From Orientallactaga sibirica (Eukaryota > Chordata > Mammalia > Rodentia > Dipodidae): a stretch of 64,000 nucleotides of DNA. The notes below the pieces were generated by a model. It did not search any database and was not told where the DNA came from. It saw nothing but the letters and a program-made list of their open reading frames with translations. Shown here one piece after another: positions 41,051-52,401 of the stretch. The translations under genes and the position numbers were made by a program. The stretch covers positions 3,665,001 through 3,729,000 of the forward strand of contig JAEOAD010002232.1 of assembly GCA_036365145.1 (NCBI GenBank), given 5' to 3'. The number at the start of each line of letters is the position of its first letter. Position 1 is the stretch's first letter.

Positions 41051-41066
41051 AGGCCAATTCCTTCTT

Positions 41067-42484
41067 AACCTCTCCAAAGCCATCATCAATGTTTACTGTG
41101 CCCTAAGTAGCATGGAGCATGTCGGGTTAACTAAGAGCTTCCAAGATCCCGCCCCATGATGCCTTCAGTCCCACCCTAGACCTGACTATACATGAGCTGG
41201 TTCTGTTTATTCTCCCGGATGAACTTGTCCCTTTCGGGGTCACAAGCTATCTCTTCCAACACATCCTCCTGTGATGGTTGAGCTCAGTGCCAGCTGAGTG
41301 TCATGTGAAGGACCAGGATGACTGTCACCAGCACACAGTCCTATAAGGCTAACTTCTTGGGCAACAGTCAGTGACATTCTGTCATAGCAGTCCTAACTGA
41401 CAGAGACACTTGTGTGCCTATATTCACCACATCTAACACACTTATTTTGGTACAAAATCCATGCTGAATTCAAGGGACCTCATACCCAGATCTTTGAAAT
41501 GGCCCAAACTTTAAATTTCTACAAGCAACTACTTACAATGTTGTGAGTAAAATACAAGCTGGGATGTTGCAGAAAATAAGGATAGGTGGACTGACTCCAT
41601 AAGATCAGGGTGTGGGCTGTGTGCATAGGCAGACCCGCCCTCACTCTTGGCACATAGTTCAGTCAGTGCCTCACTCATGACGTTTTGCAGGCAGCTGAAG
41701 GTTGCTGTAGATTTCATATTCTCTGTTAGCTCATTTATGTATATGTGTATGTAAAATGTGCATACGCATAAAGTTAATAGATATACATGCACATGTTGAT
41801 TTTTTTGGACAATACATATAAGCTTTATAGATCTATTAATGTATATTTATTGTAGTGCATATGCATATGTATCTGTGTGTGCATGCGTAAGTGCATGTGC
41901 GTGTGTGTGTGTGTGTGTGTGTGTTAATTATGTGGCTGGCCTATGGGGGAACCTTTGAATGTCAGATAGGGCATGAAGACCTGTGTGTCCGGTCAAGTTC
42001 ACTCTCGGGAGAGAGGATGTACCACAGGCATCTGGCATTAAAGTCAAGTCTCCAAGAGCACAGTGGTGAGGGGAAAAGCTGATGTTAAGGCTTTAGGAGC
42101 CCATAACCCTGATGGACTGGGGCGGCTGGGCTAGGCTGGGCTTGGGCAGCTCCCTAAAGAGCAGAGCTCAGCAGCATTAGGCTCTGGCTGACCTGGGAGC
42201 TGGGGCCATGGGTGAGGGGAGAAGTGGATGCACAAATAGACAGGAGGATGTGAAACCCCCGAGAGAGAGCGCTTTTCCTTGTCAGCCTCCACAGTCATTC
42301 CCTGGAGTTTGTGACAGGCATACACGTGGATTGAGCCCTTGGGTGATGGTCCTGAAGTTAGCTATGTAATGCTTCCTCCTGATCATAAGGAAACTGAAGC
42401 CTCTGGAAAGTTTGTTCAGGTCACACTGGGTACACATTATTCAGTGAATGTCTAGAGAGAGCATTGTTGAATAAAGAAATACCT
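41067..42484. other. Unassigned sequence with a possible LTR scrap
   Basis: 41270-41405 (ACTTCTTGGGCAACAGTCAG, CATAGCAGTCCTAACTGACA) recalls the end of a plus-strand LTR but is too short to assign. A (GT)n run is at about 41899-41923. 42360-42450 (AAGGAAACTGAAGCCTCTGG, CAGGTCACACTGGG) may be a MIR scrap. No gene is seen. Confidence 0.35.
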
Positions 42485-42486
42485 GA

Positions 42487-42660
42487 GTGCCCGGTGTGGT
42501 GGCACACGTCTTTAATGCCAGCACTGGGGAGGCAGAGGTAGGAGGATCGCCATGAGTTCGAGGCCACCTTGAGACTGCACAGTGATTTCCAGGTCAGCCT
42601 GAGCTAGAGCGAGACCCTACCTCAGAAAACCAAATAAATAAGTAAATAATTAAATAAATA
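42487..42660 (+). mobile_element. B1 SINE
   Basis: Sense B1 from GTGCCCGGTGTGGTGGCAC to GAGCGAGACCCTACCTCAG, followed by a tail of AAATAAATAAGTAAATAAT units. Confidence 0.96.
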
Positions 42661-43157
42661 AGAAAAAGAAAGACATGAGCTAATGAATAAAAGGGCAGAC
42701 ACAGAAAGGAGTTGGAGTCATTAAATAGATAAATAGGGACCATTTTGAATTTTATCTGTTGATTCCTTTAATCGGAGAAAGTGAAGAGAAAGCTAGTAAA
42801 GCTAAAATCGTGAAAAAATGTGGAATTTGGTATTTCTGTGTTCTGTGGGTAGAAACATGACATTGAAGGACAGTATTGTGAAGTTCATGTACAATTTTGA
42901 TGGACGTATGTGTACAGGAAGGGGAGTTCTTTGCTACTGAGTATTTGAGTGTATGAATGATACCTTGGATAGGGAGGGATGAGAACAAACTGCTTCTGTG
43001 GAAGCCCTTCTGAGATAAGGGAGAGATTTAGCATAATCACAAAAGACTGCAGAGGAGACAGTCACTCCATAAACATAGTCAACATTGTGCTGGGCTCTGT
43101 GCCAAAGCCACAGGGGGTCAGACCCAGGTTAGACCCTGAAGTGCCCATGATGATAGG
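42661..43157. other. Unassigned AT-rich sequence
   Basis: No repeat or exon is recognised. Confidence 0.4.
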
Positions 43158-43371
43158 ACATGTTTGTTTGTTTGTTTGTTTCTTTCTTTCTTTCTTTCTT
43201 TCTTTTCTTTCTTTTCTTTTTTTTTTTGATTTTTGAGGTAGGGTCTCATTTTAGCTCAGGCTGATCTGGAATTCACTCTGTAGTCTCAGGGTGGCCTCGA
43301 ACGCATGGTGATCCTCCTACCTCTGCTTCCCAAGTGCTGGGATTAAAGGCATGCGCCACCACGCCCGGCTT
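43158..43371 (-). mobile_element. B1 SINE with expanded TTTG/TTTC tail
   Basis: Reverse-strand B1 (GAGGTAGGGTCTCATTTTAG to CACCACGCCCGGCT) preceded by about 70 bases of TTTG, TTTC and T. The words GGACATGTTT and GGGCATGTTT flank it, an imperfect likely duplication. Confidence 0.95.
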
Positions 43372-43477
43372 AAGGGCATGTTTCTTGATATTAGACTCAA
43401 GGGTGAGTGTTCAGGATGCCAAGAGGGATGTACAGAGATCAGGAGGGGGGTTCAGGGAAACAAGAGACAATATTCTG

Positions 43478-43832
43478 TGTGCTGTGATGTAGATTACCCC
43501 AAAAGTTCTTGTGGTAGAAGTTTGTTCCCCAGCCTGCCTAATACTATTGGGAGATGGGGGTGTCTTTGGGAGATGGATCATGGTGTTAGGTCACTGTGGG
43601 TACACCCTGAAAGAGGTTAGTGAGACCTCAATCTTTTCCTCTTCTTTCTTTACTTCTCAGCTATGAGGTGAGTAATTTTACTGGTCTTCCACGTGCTTCT
43701 GCCCTAACTTATTGCCACAGGCTCAACACAACAGGCCCAGCCAATGATGGCTAAAACCTCTAAAACTGTGAGCTAAAATAAAGCTGTTCTCCTTATGATT
43801 TGATTATCTCAAATGGTGGAAAACTGAATCCA
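43478..43832 (+). mobile_element. MLT1/MST-like MaLR solo LTR
   Basis: GTGCTGTGATGTAGATTACC at the start, TACTATTGGGAGATGGGGGT and GGTCACTGTGGGTACACCCT in U3, then CTAAAACTGTGAGCTAAAAT, AATAAAGCTGTTCTCC (poly-A signal) and GATTATCTCAAATGGTGG at the end. Old and diverged. Confidence 0.75.
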
Positions 43833-44380
43833 CATACTGTCTGTAAGCATGTGTGAGTGAGTGTGTGTGTGTGTGTGCACGCACCACTTGTATAGTAGGA
43901 TTTTAAAGCCATATATATAGTTGTATTTAGTGTGTAAGAAAAGTTCCTGCTATAATTTTCTGCTCCCTCCATCATTCTGAAGCATTTTACTAGAAAGTCA
44001 TAGGTGGAGCTATTATATAATTCATTCTGTAAACTAGGACACTTAAGAGTGACACAGAGCACTCATGATCTTAGCTCCGAACACCTGACCAAACCTGGGA
44101 TTGTCCTAGGAAAACTGGGGTCTGGGGGATACTCTGGCATAGAGGTTAGTAGCAGACTAGCCTCCAAGACCCTAGTGGTACCATTTTTCCTTCTTGAGGG
44201 TGCTTGCTCCATGTCACACACACACACGCACACACACACCGATCCAGCACCTGGGTAGCACCATCCGTTTTAGCAGTGAGGTGTCTGTGGAGGCAGGTGA
44301 GTGCCAGGGAGGATCAGTGGGACACAGGGCTCCTGGGGTTCTAATGTCCTGCACACTGTAGCAAGCGCTGCGTGCTCAGC

Positions 44381-44385
<5 letters not shown>
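43833..44385. other. Unassigned sequence with GT/CA runs
   Basis: Short GT run at 43860-43878 and CA runs at 44215-44240. No repeat family or exon is otherwise recognised. Confidence 0.4.

Positions 44386-44426
<41 letters not shown>
44386..44426. repeat. (CA)20 microsatellite
   Basis: About 20 CA units after GCGCTGCGTGCTCAGCACACG. Confidence 0.97.
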
Positions 44427-44429
<3 letters not shown>

Positions 44430-44539
44430 CCGGGTCAGGGATCCTGCAGCTCAGCCTGTGATTCTAGCACTTAGTTCATCTACTGTTGCCCCACCGTGTT
44501 CCCTGGTGCCAGGCCAGGCAGGCAGTGCTAGTGGATTGC

Positions 44540-44715
44540 TTGCATTATCTCCCTCATTACTGCTTAAATATTTATCAGACCATTATGTATTTAGTGGCCA
44601 GAAATGGGAAGGCGAGGGGGCAGAAATTAGCAATGGCTCTGGTCAGATGCAAGGGTTAATTACAGATGGATAAATCCCTGACTTTAAAATTACATCAACT
44701 ACCAGGGTTGGGAGA
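44540..44715. other. Repeat-free AT-rich island (possible conserved noncoding element)
   Basis: GCTTGCATTATCTCCCTCAT, TACTGCTTAAATATTTATCA, AATTAGCAATGGC, GGTTAATTACAGATGG and TAAAATTACATCAA give repeated homeodomain-type cores in non-repetitive text. No coding frame. Confidence 0.33.
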
Positions 44716-44979
44716 GTGAAAGGGAACCGTTACTTACACGTAAGAAAGTGCAGAGTAACCTCACCAGGTTTTGAGTCTTCTGGGTTCCTCCCTGGCTTCA
44801 TGCTCTGTCTTTTTCCTTCCCCTACCTGCCAGACCATGGGCTGCTGGAGCCCTAAACCAGGTTCTAATTAAAAACCTTTCCTAGATTTTTTGCTCTTCAA
44901 GCAACCAGTGTGCGGGGAAAACTCATGCGCCCCTACAACTGGAGTCAACAGTCGCCTCATAAAAGAAGTTTCAAAGGTA

Positions 44980-45175
44980 ACTCCGGGGCTGGCACTGTGA
45001 AATATTGTTCATTATAACAAAGCAGCTGAGATAATGCTGCATTCTAATTTCCCTTTCTCAGTCAGAAATTAAATAAAAAGTCATGTCTAAATTACAATAC
45101 TGGATTGAGATCAGACGAGGGCCCCATGCAGAGAGCTCATGATCTATCCTTCCCACATTTTATAGGCATTAAAAA
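44980..45175. other. Repeat-free AT-rich island (possible conserved noncoding element)
   Basis: GAAATATTGTTCATTATAAC, AACAAAGCAGCTGAG (a SOX-type ACAAAG and an E-box CAGCTG), GCATTCTAATTTCCC, AAATTAAATAAAAAGTCATG, CAGACGAGG and TTACGGTCGTG. No repeat signature. Confidence 0.35.
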
Positions 45176-45439
45176 AGATTACGGTCGTGTTTTCCCCCCT
45201 CCCTTTTCTTGGAGGCCATTTACATTTGTTCTGAACTCTCACTGTGTTTTATTCGAATCTCTTAAAAGTGCCAGTGCACATTGTAAGCCAATCACAAACT
45301 TAAATTAAGAAAAAAAAAATCCCACAAAACTGGCACCCAAGAAAAGTAGTTCTCTCAACTCCATGCTTAGGTACTTACCAGAGACTTGCAACTCTGCTGT
45401 GAACTGTCTCCTTCCTGACCTTTCAAGTGAGGCCAACTA

Positions 45440-45830
45440 TGCAGTTGATCAAGCCTTCTCCAGGGGACAGACGGGGATGTATTAGTCGCTCTGAGATAAA
45501 ATGCGAGAAAACAACTAACTGGAGGCTCATGGTTTCTGAGTTTCAGTCCATCACGGTGAAAGGGTGTGGTGGGACAATGCTGATTAATTCGTGGTGTCCA
45601 GGAAGCAGAGAAGAGGGACAAGGAGGGGTCAGGACAAGATATACCCTTCAAAGACATGTCCCAAATGACCTACTTCCTCCAGTCAGGCACTAATTCCTAA
45701 CAGTCTACCTACTGGTCAAAATAGTGCCTCATGATCCAATCACCTCTCAATCCTGTCACAGCTGGGAGTCAATCTTTCAATACATGAGATTTTGTGTGGA
45801 AATTTCATATCTAAACCACAACAGGTAGGG
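45440..45830 (-). mobile_element. MLT1/MST-like LTR, antisense
   Basis: GGGATGTATTAGTCGCTCTG, AGGCTCATGGTTTCTGAG, CATGATCCAATCACCTCTCA, TACATGAGATTTTGTGTGG, CATATCTAAACCACAACA follow a MaLR LTR on the minus strand from R/U5 to the U3 start. Confidence 0.75.
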
Positions 45831-47540
45831 AGAATTCACTCCATGCAAACATAAGCCCATGTTTTTGGAGCCCTCCCTCTGTTTTAGTAGAAATGCTCCT
45901 TGGACAAAGTGAGAATGCTCAAGTGGCTAGTGAAAGTGTTTTGTTCTAATTAGCCCATAATAAGCTATCTAATTGAGCACCTCTTTGATTACTCCATTGA
46001 TGAGGGAAGAAGAGAAACATGAGCAGTTTTGTCAGTCACAATCCAAGTATCCTTTGTTCTGAGAAAGCTATTGGTGTATCCAGAAGGTCGCATGAAAATT
46101 CAGTACCAAGCGCCACTGTTTTTGTGGAATTTATTCAACAACATCACCGTTAGATGTGTTTGCTGTGGACAAGTTGCTCCCCATGGGCCAGTCACGTAGT
46201 GTGCACCGAGATCTACTGTGTGCAAGGCCATGCAGTGATGAACAAAAAGAAGCCTCTTTTCTGAAGACATGAGCTGCACTTTAGACATGAGACTCAGACA
46301 AGAGCACATTTGTGTTCTAAGATGCCTCACACTTCACTGTGAGTTCAGGCTTGCCTGAGAACTCAGACTCATGCAATTCAAGGTTCTTTTGTCTCTGCAG
46401 CCACCAATAGTCATGTCGGTTTATGCACAGGGAAAGGGCTTGAGTCGGGTTTTGCAGATATCCAGAGCTTAATCACAAGACAGGTGATGGAAAGATATCC
46501 AAGGAAGAAAAAGTATGACTTTGGGATGGGATATCGGTATGACCTGGGATGATGGGTTTTTGACAGAAGAATGCTATGCAGAAGGGTGAATGAAGAAAGG
46601 CAGATAGGCACCATGCTTTCATCCATCTAACCATCTACCCATGTAGCAGGTATCCGCTGAGCACCCACTATGTGTTTCCAGGCTTAGAGTAAGACTAGGT
46701 GAAAGTGACCTTGCAGCAGGATCTGGCCATGGTGTCCTCATCACAGATGTCTTTAGATCTTTAGTTCTCTAAATAGTGTAAAAGTGTTCAAGGTCAAGGA
46801 TAAAAGCTCCTCTTCCTCTTAAACACCCACAAAGAACACAGCACACAAAGTAACGCCTCCAAAAGCCCAGGATTGAACTCAAGAGCTGATTTTGACCTTT
46901 CTTTGAGGATCTTATCCATATCTTTGTTACCTAACATCCCTCAGCCTCATTATCTATACCTTCAAAGCGAGGGTCGGGAGTTGTGAATAGTCATAAATAT
47001 ATGATCACACTACCTGATGCCTGGCGTCCACAAACACAGCCGTGGTGATGCACAGGTCTCTTCCAATTACATTCCTCTGTTTCTGACTTCCAAAGAGTGT
47101 TTCCTGCTGCTTCAGATAGCTTAGCCTGCTTCTCACCTCCTCTGTTTGTTAGGCACTGTAGTTCGCGCCTCCCAGGGAAGAGGTCTAGGGACAAGATGTC
47201 CTTCCCTTTCCCTCCTTTGAACACAACTCAACACAGATGCCTTCCTGCCCAGCATCTGCAGGTAAGGGTCTAAGGCAAGCGCTTGTCATCTAAATTACTC
47301 ATTTGTTTGCCTTGTTCTATTCCAGCATGCCTGATCTTTGTGCTTTGTGGGTGTATTTGTGATGTGAAAGCAACCAATAAAACCACTGCTAAGGAAATGA
47401 AGTGTGGTGAAGAAAAGGAATGTGTTACTCCTGTGGTTCCCAACCAGTGTGCAATGAATACATTAGTTCCGTGGGCTCTAACCTCTCAGCTTTAAGACAC
47501 TGGGACAGACACAGTACCTGGCGTAGTCTTTTATGGCTAC
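45831..47540. other. Unassigned sequence, about 1.7 kb
   Basis: 45925-46010 has TTGTTCTAATTAGCCC, TAATAAGCTATCTAATTGAG, island-like text. 46620-46700 (GCAGGTATCCGCTGAGCACC, CACTATGTG) recalls L2. No exon is recognised. Confidence 0.4.
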
Positions 47541-47634
47541 AGGTATCCATGCCTAGGGCCCCTCTCAAAAGGCCACCTGAAGTGGAGAGGTCTGACAGCA
47601 TATGTTATGGTCCCACAGTGTCATGGTCACCATC

Positions 47635-47805
47635 ACCGTGACAAAGACTGAGTCCCAGTGTCCCACCACCACCACATAGCCTTTGCCACAGGGTCTGACT
47701 GCCATTATGTTCTATCCCACCATGGGTCCAGAGGCAATGGAACCAGGGGGGAAGAACCACATTCAACCCTAAAGAGCAGAGAATTGCTTCAGAGAGAACT
47801 GCTGC
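47635..47805 (+). mobile_element. MaLR LTR fragment (tentative)
   Basis: GCCTTTGCCACAGGGTCTGA, CTGCCATTATGTTCTATCCC and CCAGAGGCAATGGAACCA line up with CCTGTGCCACATGATCTGA, CTGCTATTATGTACCATG and CCAGAACCAATGGAGCCA in the LTR at 48300, so the two are related copies. Confidence 0.6.
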
Positions 47806-47811
47806 TGCTGT

Positions 47812-48261
47812 TCAGTGATGGGCATGGTGGCAGTGACCCCTGAGTTGGGCTTCCTGTATGCTGTATGCTTTCATCAGCTGGCAGTGGTTGTATCTTTGAA
47901 GCGTCATCCAAGCCAACTGCAGAATGGATACTCCAACGACACAAATTAGAACACCATTATTCTCCTGAACCCCTGACATGAATAAGTTGACTTGGACTTG
48001 AAACCCGTCTGCATTATCACAAAAAACTTTCAACACTATATTTGTCGATGAAAGAAAAGGAAGAGCTGGTAGATCTTCTAACTGTAATTTCAATGGCAAT
48101 GAATCTTTAATAGCTATAAAAATGGCTTTAAATTTTTTATTGCTGTCTTGTGCAAAGTTTCTCATCAAGGGGGACCACCAAAGGCTGCAGAGATCCCAGT
48201 GTGGAAAGTTCTGGTGAGGCAGAAGGTGGAGCACACACTGCCACGAAGCAGCCATATTCAT
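47812..48261 (-). other. 149-codon open frame of unknown status
   Basis: An uninterrupted minus-strand frame between two LTR copies. A hydrophobic run near residues 103-118 (GVLICVVGVSILQLAW) could be one membrane segment; the N-terminal part is unremarkable and the end is His-rich (GHCHHAHH). No family is recognised. Its length is near the longest expected by chance in 64 kb, so a retrocopy fragment, a piece of MaLR interior or chance are all possible. Confidence 0.2.
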
Positions 48262-48299
48262 GGAAGGAAGTAAGGAAGCTTGTGATTCTCGCTAAACCT

Positions 48300-48695
48300 A
48301 GGAAAATGTCTTATATTAGTTCTGTAGTTGTGTTTCCTAATATTATGTTTGGATATGAAATTCCCCTGTCCCCACCAACAATAGCCTTGTGTATTGCAGA
48401 TTCGGTCCAAAGCTAGTGGCATTGTTGTGGGGGAGGGAGTCTGGACACTTTGGGAGGTGGGACCTAGCTTGAAGAATCTTTGGTATGTATCTTGTCCAGC
48501 ATCCCACTACCATGAGTTAAAGTAGCCTGTGCCACATGATCTGACTGCTATTATGTACCATGTGTCCAGAACCAATGGAGCCAAAGACTGTGAACTGAAA
48601 CCTTACAAAACATGAGCAAGATAAGTAGCTCCTCCCTCTAAATCATTTCTGTCGGGTGTTTGGTCAGAATGACAAAACACTAACACACAATATAC
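48300..48695 (+). mobile_element. MLT1/MST-like MaLR LTR
   Basis: TTTGGATATGAAATTCCCCT, GACACTTTGGGAGGTGGGAC, CAGCATCCCACTACCATGAG, GACTGTGAACTGAAACC, TAGCTCCTCCCTCTAAATC, GTCAGAATGACAAAACACTA follow LTR order U3 to U5. The poly-A signal is degraded. Confidence 0.75.
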
Positions 48696-49225
48696 ACTAT
48701 TTTATTTTTCACTTTGTATTTTATGGAAAGGAAGTGGGTTGGCTTTCTCCCCCCACCCCAGCCCCTATAGACATTCCACGTCTGCTGCAGTGTGTCCTAT
48801 ACAGTGCATACATACTACAACCATTCTCATTTTCATGCTGAAGTATCAGGCTTGAACTTCATGGCTCAACTCATGGACTTTAGTCTGGCTATAGTTGGCC
48901 ATCTCTCTGCTATTCTGTGCAGCTCATCATGGCTATAATCCTTCTGGAGGCAAACAGAAAGATTGGCAGGGGCCAACAATGGCACCCTATGATGCTGAGA
49001 AGGTCCCCTGAGAGTCGTTTCCTCACACCCTCCCTCACAGGTCCTTTCAAGACTGAATTCCCATTACTAGCAAAACCTGGTATGGTAAAGAAGGGGGAAG
49101 AGTGTATGGACAGGGCAGGTGCAGTCCTCGGATAAAAGCCATGTACACTGGCTTACTCAATTCAACCCTGCTTCTTTAGCTCTTCAAGGGGGCTCTCTTC
49201 TCCACCTCTTGATTTTAAATAACTT
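48696..49225. other. Unassigned sequence
   Basis: No repeat or exon is recognised. Confidence 0.4.
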
Positions 49226-49229
49226 CCTG

Positions 49230-49490
49230 AACTATAAATGCAAAGAGTTCCAAATGAAAGCTGATTGATAGCCTCGTATAATTATATAATAAAAACACCC
49301 TGATATGCATATACATTATGTGTGGGCTCGTATGTCTATATGCATCTGCATCTATTCCAGAGGGAGGAATATGCAATAATGTCTTCTGAAACAAATTGTC
49401 AAGGTGTCAATAAGGAATTTCATAATGAATGTGTGGGTGTGATATGGGGTAATTTCAGCGCAATTATATTTCTCAGGCTGATTTCCCAAG
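49230..49490. other. Repeat-free AT-rich island (possible conserved noncoding element)
   Basis: AACTATAAATGCAAAGAG, GCCTCGTATAATTATATAAT, GATATGCATATACATTATG, AATATGCAATAATGTC, AAACAAATTGTCAAGGTGTC, ATTTCATAATGAATG and TTCAGCGCAATTATA. The words TATGCAT/ATGCAAA are POU-type octamer halves. No repeat text. Confidence 0.35.
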
Positions 49491-50020
49491 ATGGGTCTTA
49501 AAGGCACAAGTCCCATTCCCAAGCGGGAAGCAGGAGGTTTTGCTTCCTATAGCGCCTTCAAAGCATCATATTTCTAGGCCAATATGCCTCCCCTGGAGCA
49601 GCCAGACCTGTCTGAGGAATTAGAAGGGTGTTGAGAGCTACATGCCACAGCTACAAGCTTTTATGACCTGGGGGAATTTTCTGTGTTTGACCCCCCAACA
49701 ATCATTTCATGGCTAAGGAATAAAGAACAGAACTACCCCACCAAAGGAGTTAGCAGTCTCATTTGTACTAAGTGTTCAAAATGATGGAGAATGAGTGAGA
49801 GCAGAGGTAGGAATCGGGTCGGACATGCTGCAGGGAAGGGAGGGGTCTATGTGGTTCCTGCCTCCAAAGGACTCCCAGCCCGCCCAAAGTTGATGTGAAG
49901 TGGAGTGAGAGAACACAGCCCTAACCCATGATGACCTGAAGTGGAGACTTAAGGAAGACTATGTCGTGAAAATGCCATTGAAGCCGGCTCTAAAAGGTAG
50001 AACAAAAAGTACAAGCAGGG
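49491..50020. other. Unassigned sequence
   Basis: No repeat or exon is recognised. Confidence 0.4.
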
Positions 50021-50021
50021 G

Positions 50022-50390
50022 CTGGAGAAAGGGATCAGTGGATGAAGTACTCAGGGCTCAAGCCTGAGCATCCAGCTTCAATCCCTAACACCACACAAGA
50101 AGTCAGATGTCATGGTGGGCTTCTGAAATCCCAGCAAGCTAAATGCAAAATGGGAGGCAGAGAGATGACAATTTCCCCAGCAGCTCCCAGTGAGTGTGGC
50201 AAGGATGAACAGCACATTGAGGAAAAGAGAAAGAAATCCTACCTCAACTGTTGGGTGCCCAGCACTAAATGAGACATCTCTATCATGCCCCTCGATGCTC
50301 AGGGCCTGTTGGAGAAGATGGGGTGGGAAGAATGTAAGCGTCCGAGGATGGAGAAGAGTACTCTGGGACACGACCCTTCAGACATAAAAT
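50022..50390 (+). mobile_element. B4-like composite SINE
   Basis: Head GGGGCTGGAGAAAGGGATCA, GCTTCAATCCCTAACACC; then 7SL-like text (ATGGTGGGCTTCTGAAATCC, AATGGGAGGCAGAGAGATGA). Diverged. Confidence 0.6.
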
Positions 50391-50524
50391 GACCGTTGTG
50401 TTCATGATCTCATAGCAGCTGTCATCCCCAACACAAGACCTGCACAATATTGAGTCTGTCGACATTTGGACATAAATGATGAAGGAAGGCAAAAAAAAAA
50501 AAAAATCATCAGAATTAAAGAAGG

Positions 50525-50725
50525 CTGGGCTGGAGAGGTGACTCAGCAGTTAAGACACTTGTCTGCAAAGCCTAAGGACCCACGTTCAGTTCCCCAGTGC
50601 CCACGTAGAGCACAAATTGATGCATGGATCTGGAGTTCATTTGTAGCCGTTACAGGTTCTGGCACTTCCATTCTCTTTCTTTCTCTCTCTCCCCTCTCTA
50701 TATTGCTCTGCTTGCAAATAAATAT
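50525..50725 (+). mobile_element. tRNA-SINE
   Basis: Head GGGCTGGAGAGGTGACTCAG, B-box-like CGTTCAGTTCCCC, body with GATGCATGGATCTGGAG, CT run, tail CAAATAAATATATT. Confidence 0.92.
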
Positions 50726-51039
50726 ATTGGAAGAATTTTTAAAAATAGAAGAATTAGTTGGAAGGTAGACATTCAGTGGAAGGGGAAAGGGGACAAAAGA
50801 AGGTAAAAGAGGGGATTGTGATCAAATTACATTATGTTCATATATGAAAATTGTCAGTAAATGTTTTAAAAAATAACTTCAAGGTCCGGGAATACAGGGA
50901 TGAATAAAGCAGGTCGCCTGTCCACAAGCAGCCTACTATCCAGTTAATCTAGTTGGGATGAGTGGTCACTAACACAGGCATGGGGAATTAATCAAGTCTT
51001 TAGAAAGATGGAAGATGTGAAGGTAATCTTAAGAATTAC

Positions 51040-51318
51040 ATCAATTTCTCTTTTTTTGCTCTTCCCCCAGGCTGACCCACAATTCACTATGGAGTCTCAG
51101 GCTTGTCTCAAACTCACATCAATCCTCTTACCTTAGCCTCCCAAGTGCTGGGATTAAAGGTGTGTGCCGGGCTGGAGAGATGGCTTAGTGGTTAAGTCAC
51201 TTGCCTGCAAAACCAAAGGAGCTAGGTTCGATTTCCCAGGACCCACATAAGCCAGATGCACAAGGTGGCACATACATCTGGAGTTCATTTGCAGTGGCTG
51301 GAAGCCCTAGTACACCCA

Positions 51319-51372
<54 letters not shown>

Positions 51373-51465
51373 TTGCCTCTTTCCCTCTCTCTCAAATAGA
51401 TAAAAATAAGATATAAAAAAATTAAAATAAAAAAAGGTGTGTGCCACCACATGCATAGCTGAGAA
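51040..51465 (-). mobile_element. B1 SINE split by a tRNA-SINE
   Basis: Left part from CCCCCAGGCTGACCCACAAT to GGGATTAAAGGTGTGTGCC; right part GTGTGTGCCACCACATGCAT resumes after the insertion. Older and more diverged than most B1 copies here. Confidence 0.9.
51169..51432 (+). mobile_element. tRNA-SINE inserted in B1, with target-site duplication
   Basis: Head GGGCTGGAGAGATGGCTTAG, B-box GGTTCGATTTCCC, (TC)n of about 24 units and an A-rich tail. AAAGGTGTGTGCC is at 51156-51168 and 51433-51445. Confidence 0.97.
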
Positions 51466-52400
51466 CTACATCCATTTTTAAAGGACCCAGAGAGGGAAGA
51501 GGACAGTCTCCTGGACAGGTGAAGGAAATGGATAAAGAAACTAAGACGGAAAAGTCTAGAGAGTCAGTGGAAGCCCGATGAGTTCACTGGGAGTAGGACA
51601 GAGATCTGAGATGAGTCGTGGGAGGCCAGATCATCCGGGAGCAGGCGCATGCCCAGACCTTTTCCCTATGCCATGACATAGAGGCTGCTTCTCTCTCGTG
51701 GCTCTAGCCTGTCTCTGAGCTGTTCAAATGTGTGTACATTCTGTGTACATTTCACTTTCTTGTGCTGGCTGTTGTCTGTCTCCGTTGATTAGCCTTTCTG
51801 TGTGGGAACCATATGCTGTCTTTCAGGCGCCTTGTCTCACCAGCGCATTGATGTCAATAAAATATAACAGCACTTGGGGTCTGCTGGAGAGATTGATGCT
51901 GTGAGTGCCACGCCTCCAAATCAGATCTGGATTGAAAACCATTTAACACTGTGCCTCTTCTCTCTTGGTCCCCAGCACCTAAAGTGAACCGTGATTGATA
52001 GCTGCCCAGTACACTGGGCACCAGCTCTTTTCTTCTGGCTGCAGGATAGAGCATTGGATCTTGGCTCGATCGCTACAATACCCTATTTATCTGGGTATGC
52101 TTATTTGTCCAGGGTGGGCCTATAACTCGAGCAGGCCTGGGGGAAGAGAATACAAACACTGACATTACCCATTTAGAGCTACCGGCAGTTGTCTTTGTGG
52201 GAATCTAGAGAAAGCCAAGGAGAGACCAGCAAGGATGTCAGAGTCAATAGAGGAATTGGGCCCACGGCTTATAACTCTGTCTTCAGTTCTAGGAGCTACT
52301 CAGTGTGTCCCAGCTACAGGCATCATTACACATCTCCTTTTACTTCAGCTAACTTCATTTCTGTTGCCTGCAGCAGAGGGATTTAAAATGAACCACACTG
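51466..52400. other. Unassigned sequence
   Basis: No repeat family or exon is recognised over about 0.9 kb. Confidence 0.4.
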
Positions 52401-52401
52401 G

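Noticed and set aside
41270..41405. LTR-like scrap
   Set aside because: Only two short phrases resemble an LTR end; not enough to call a separate element.
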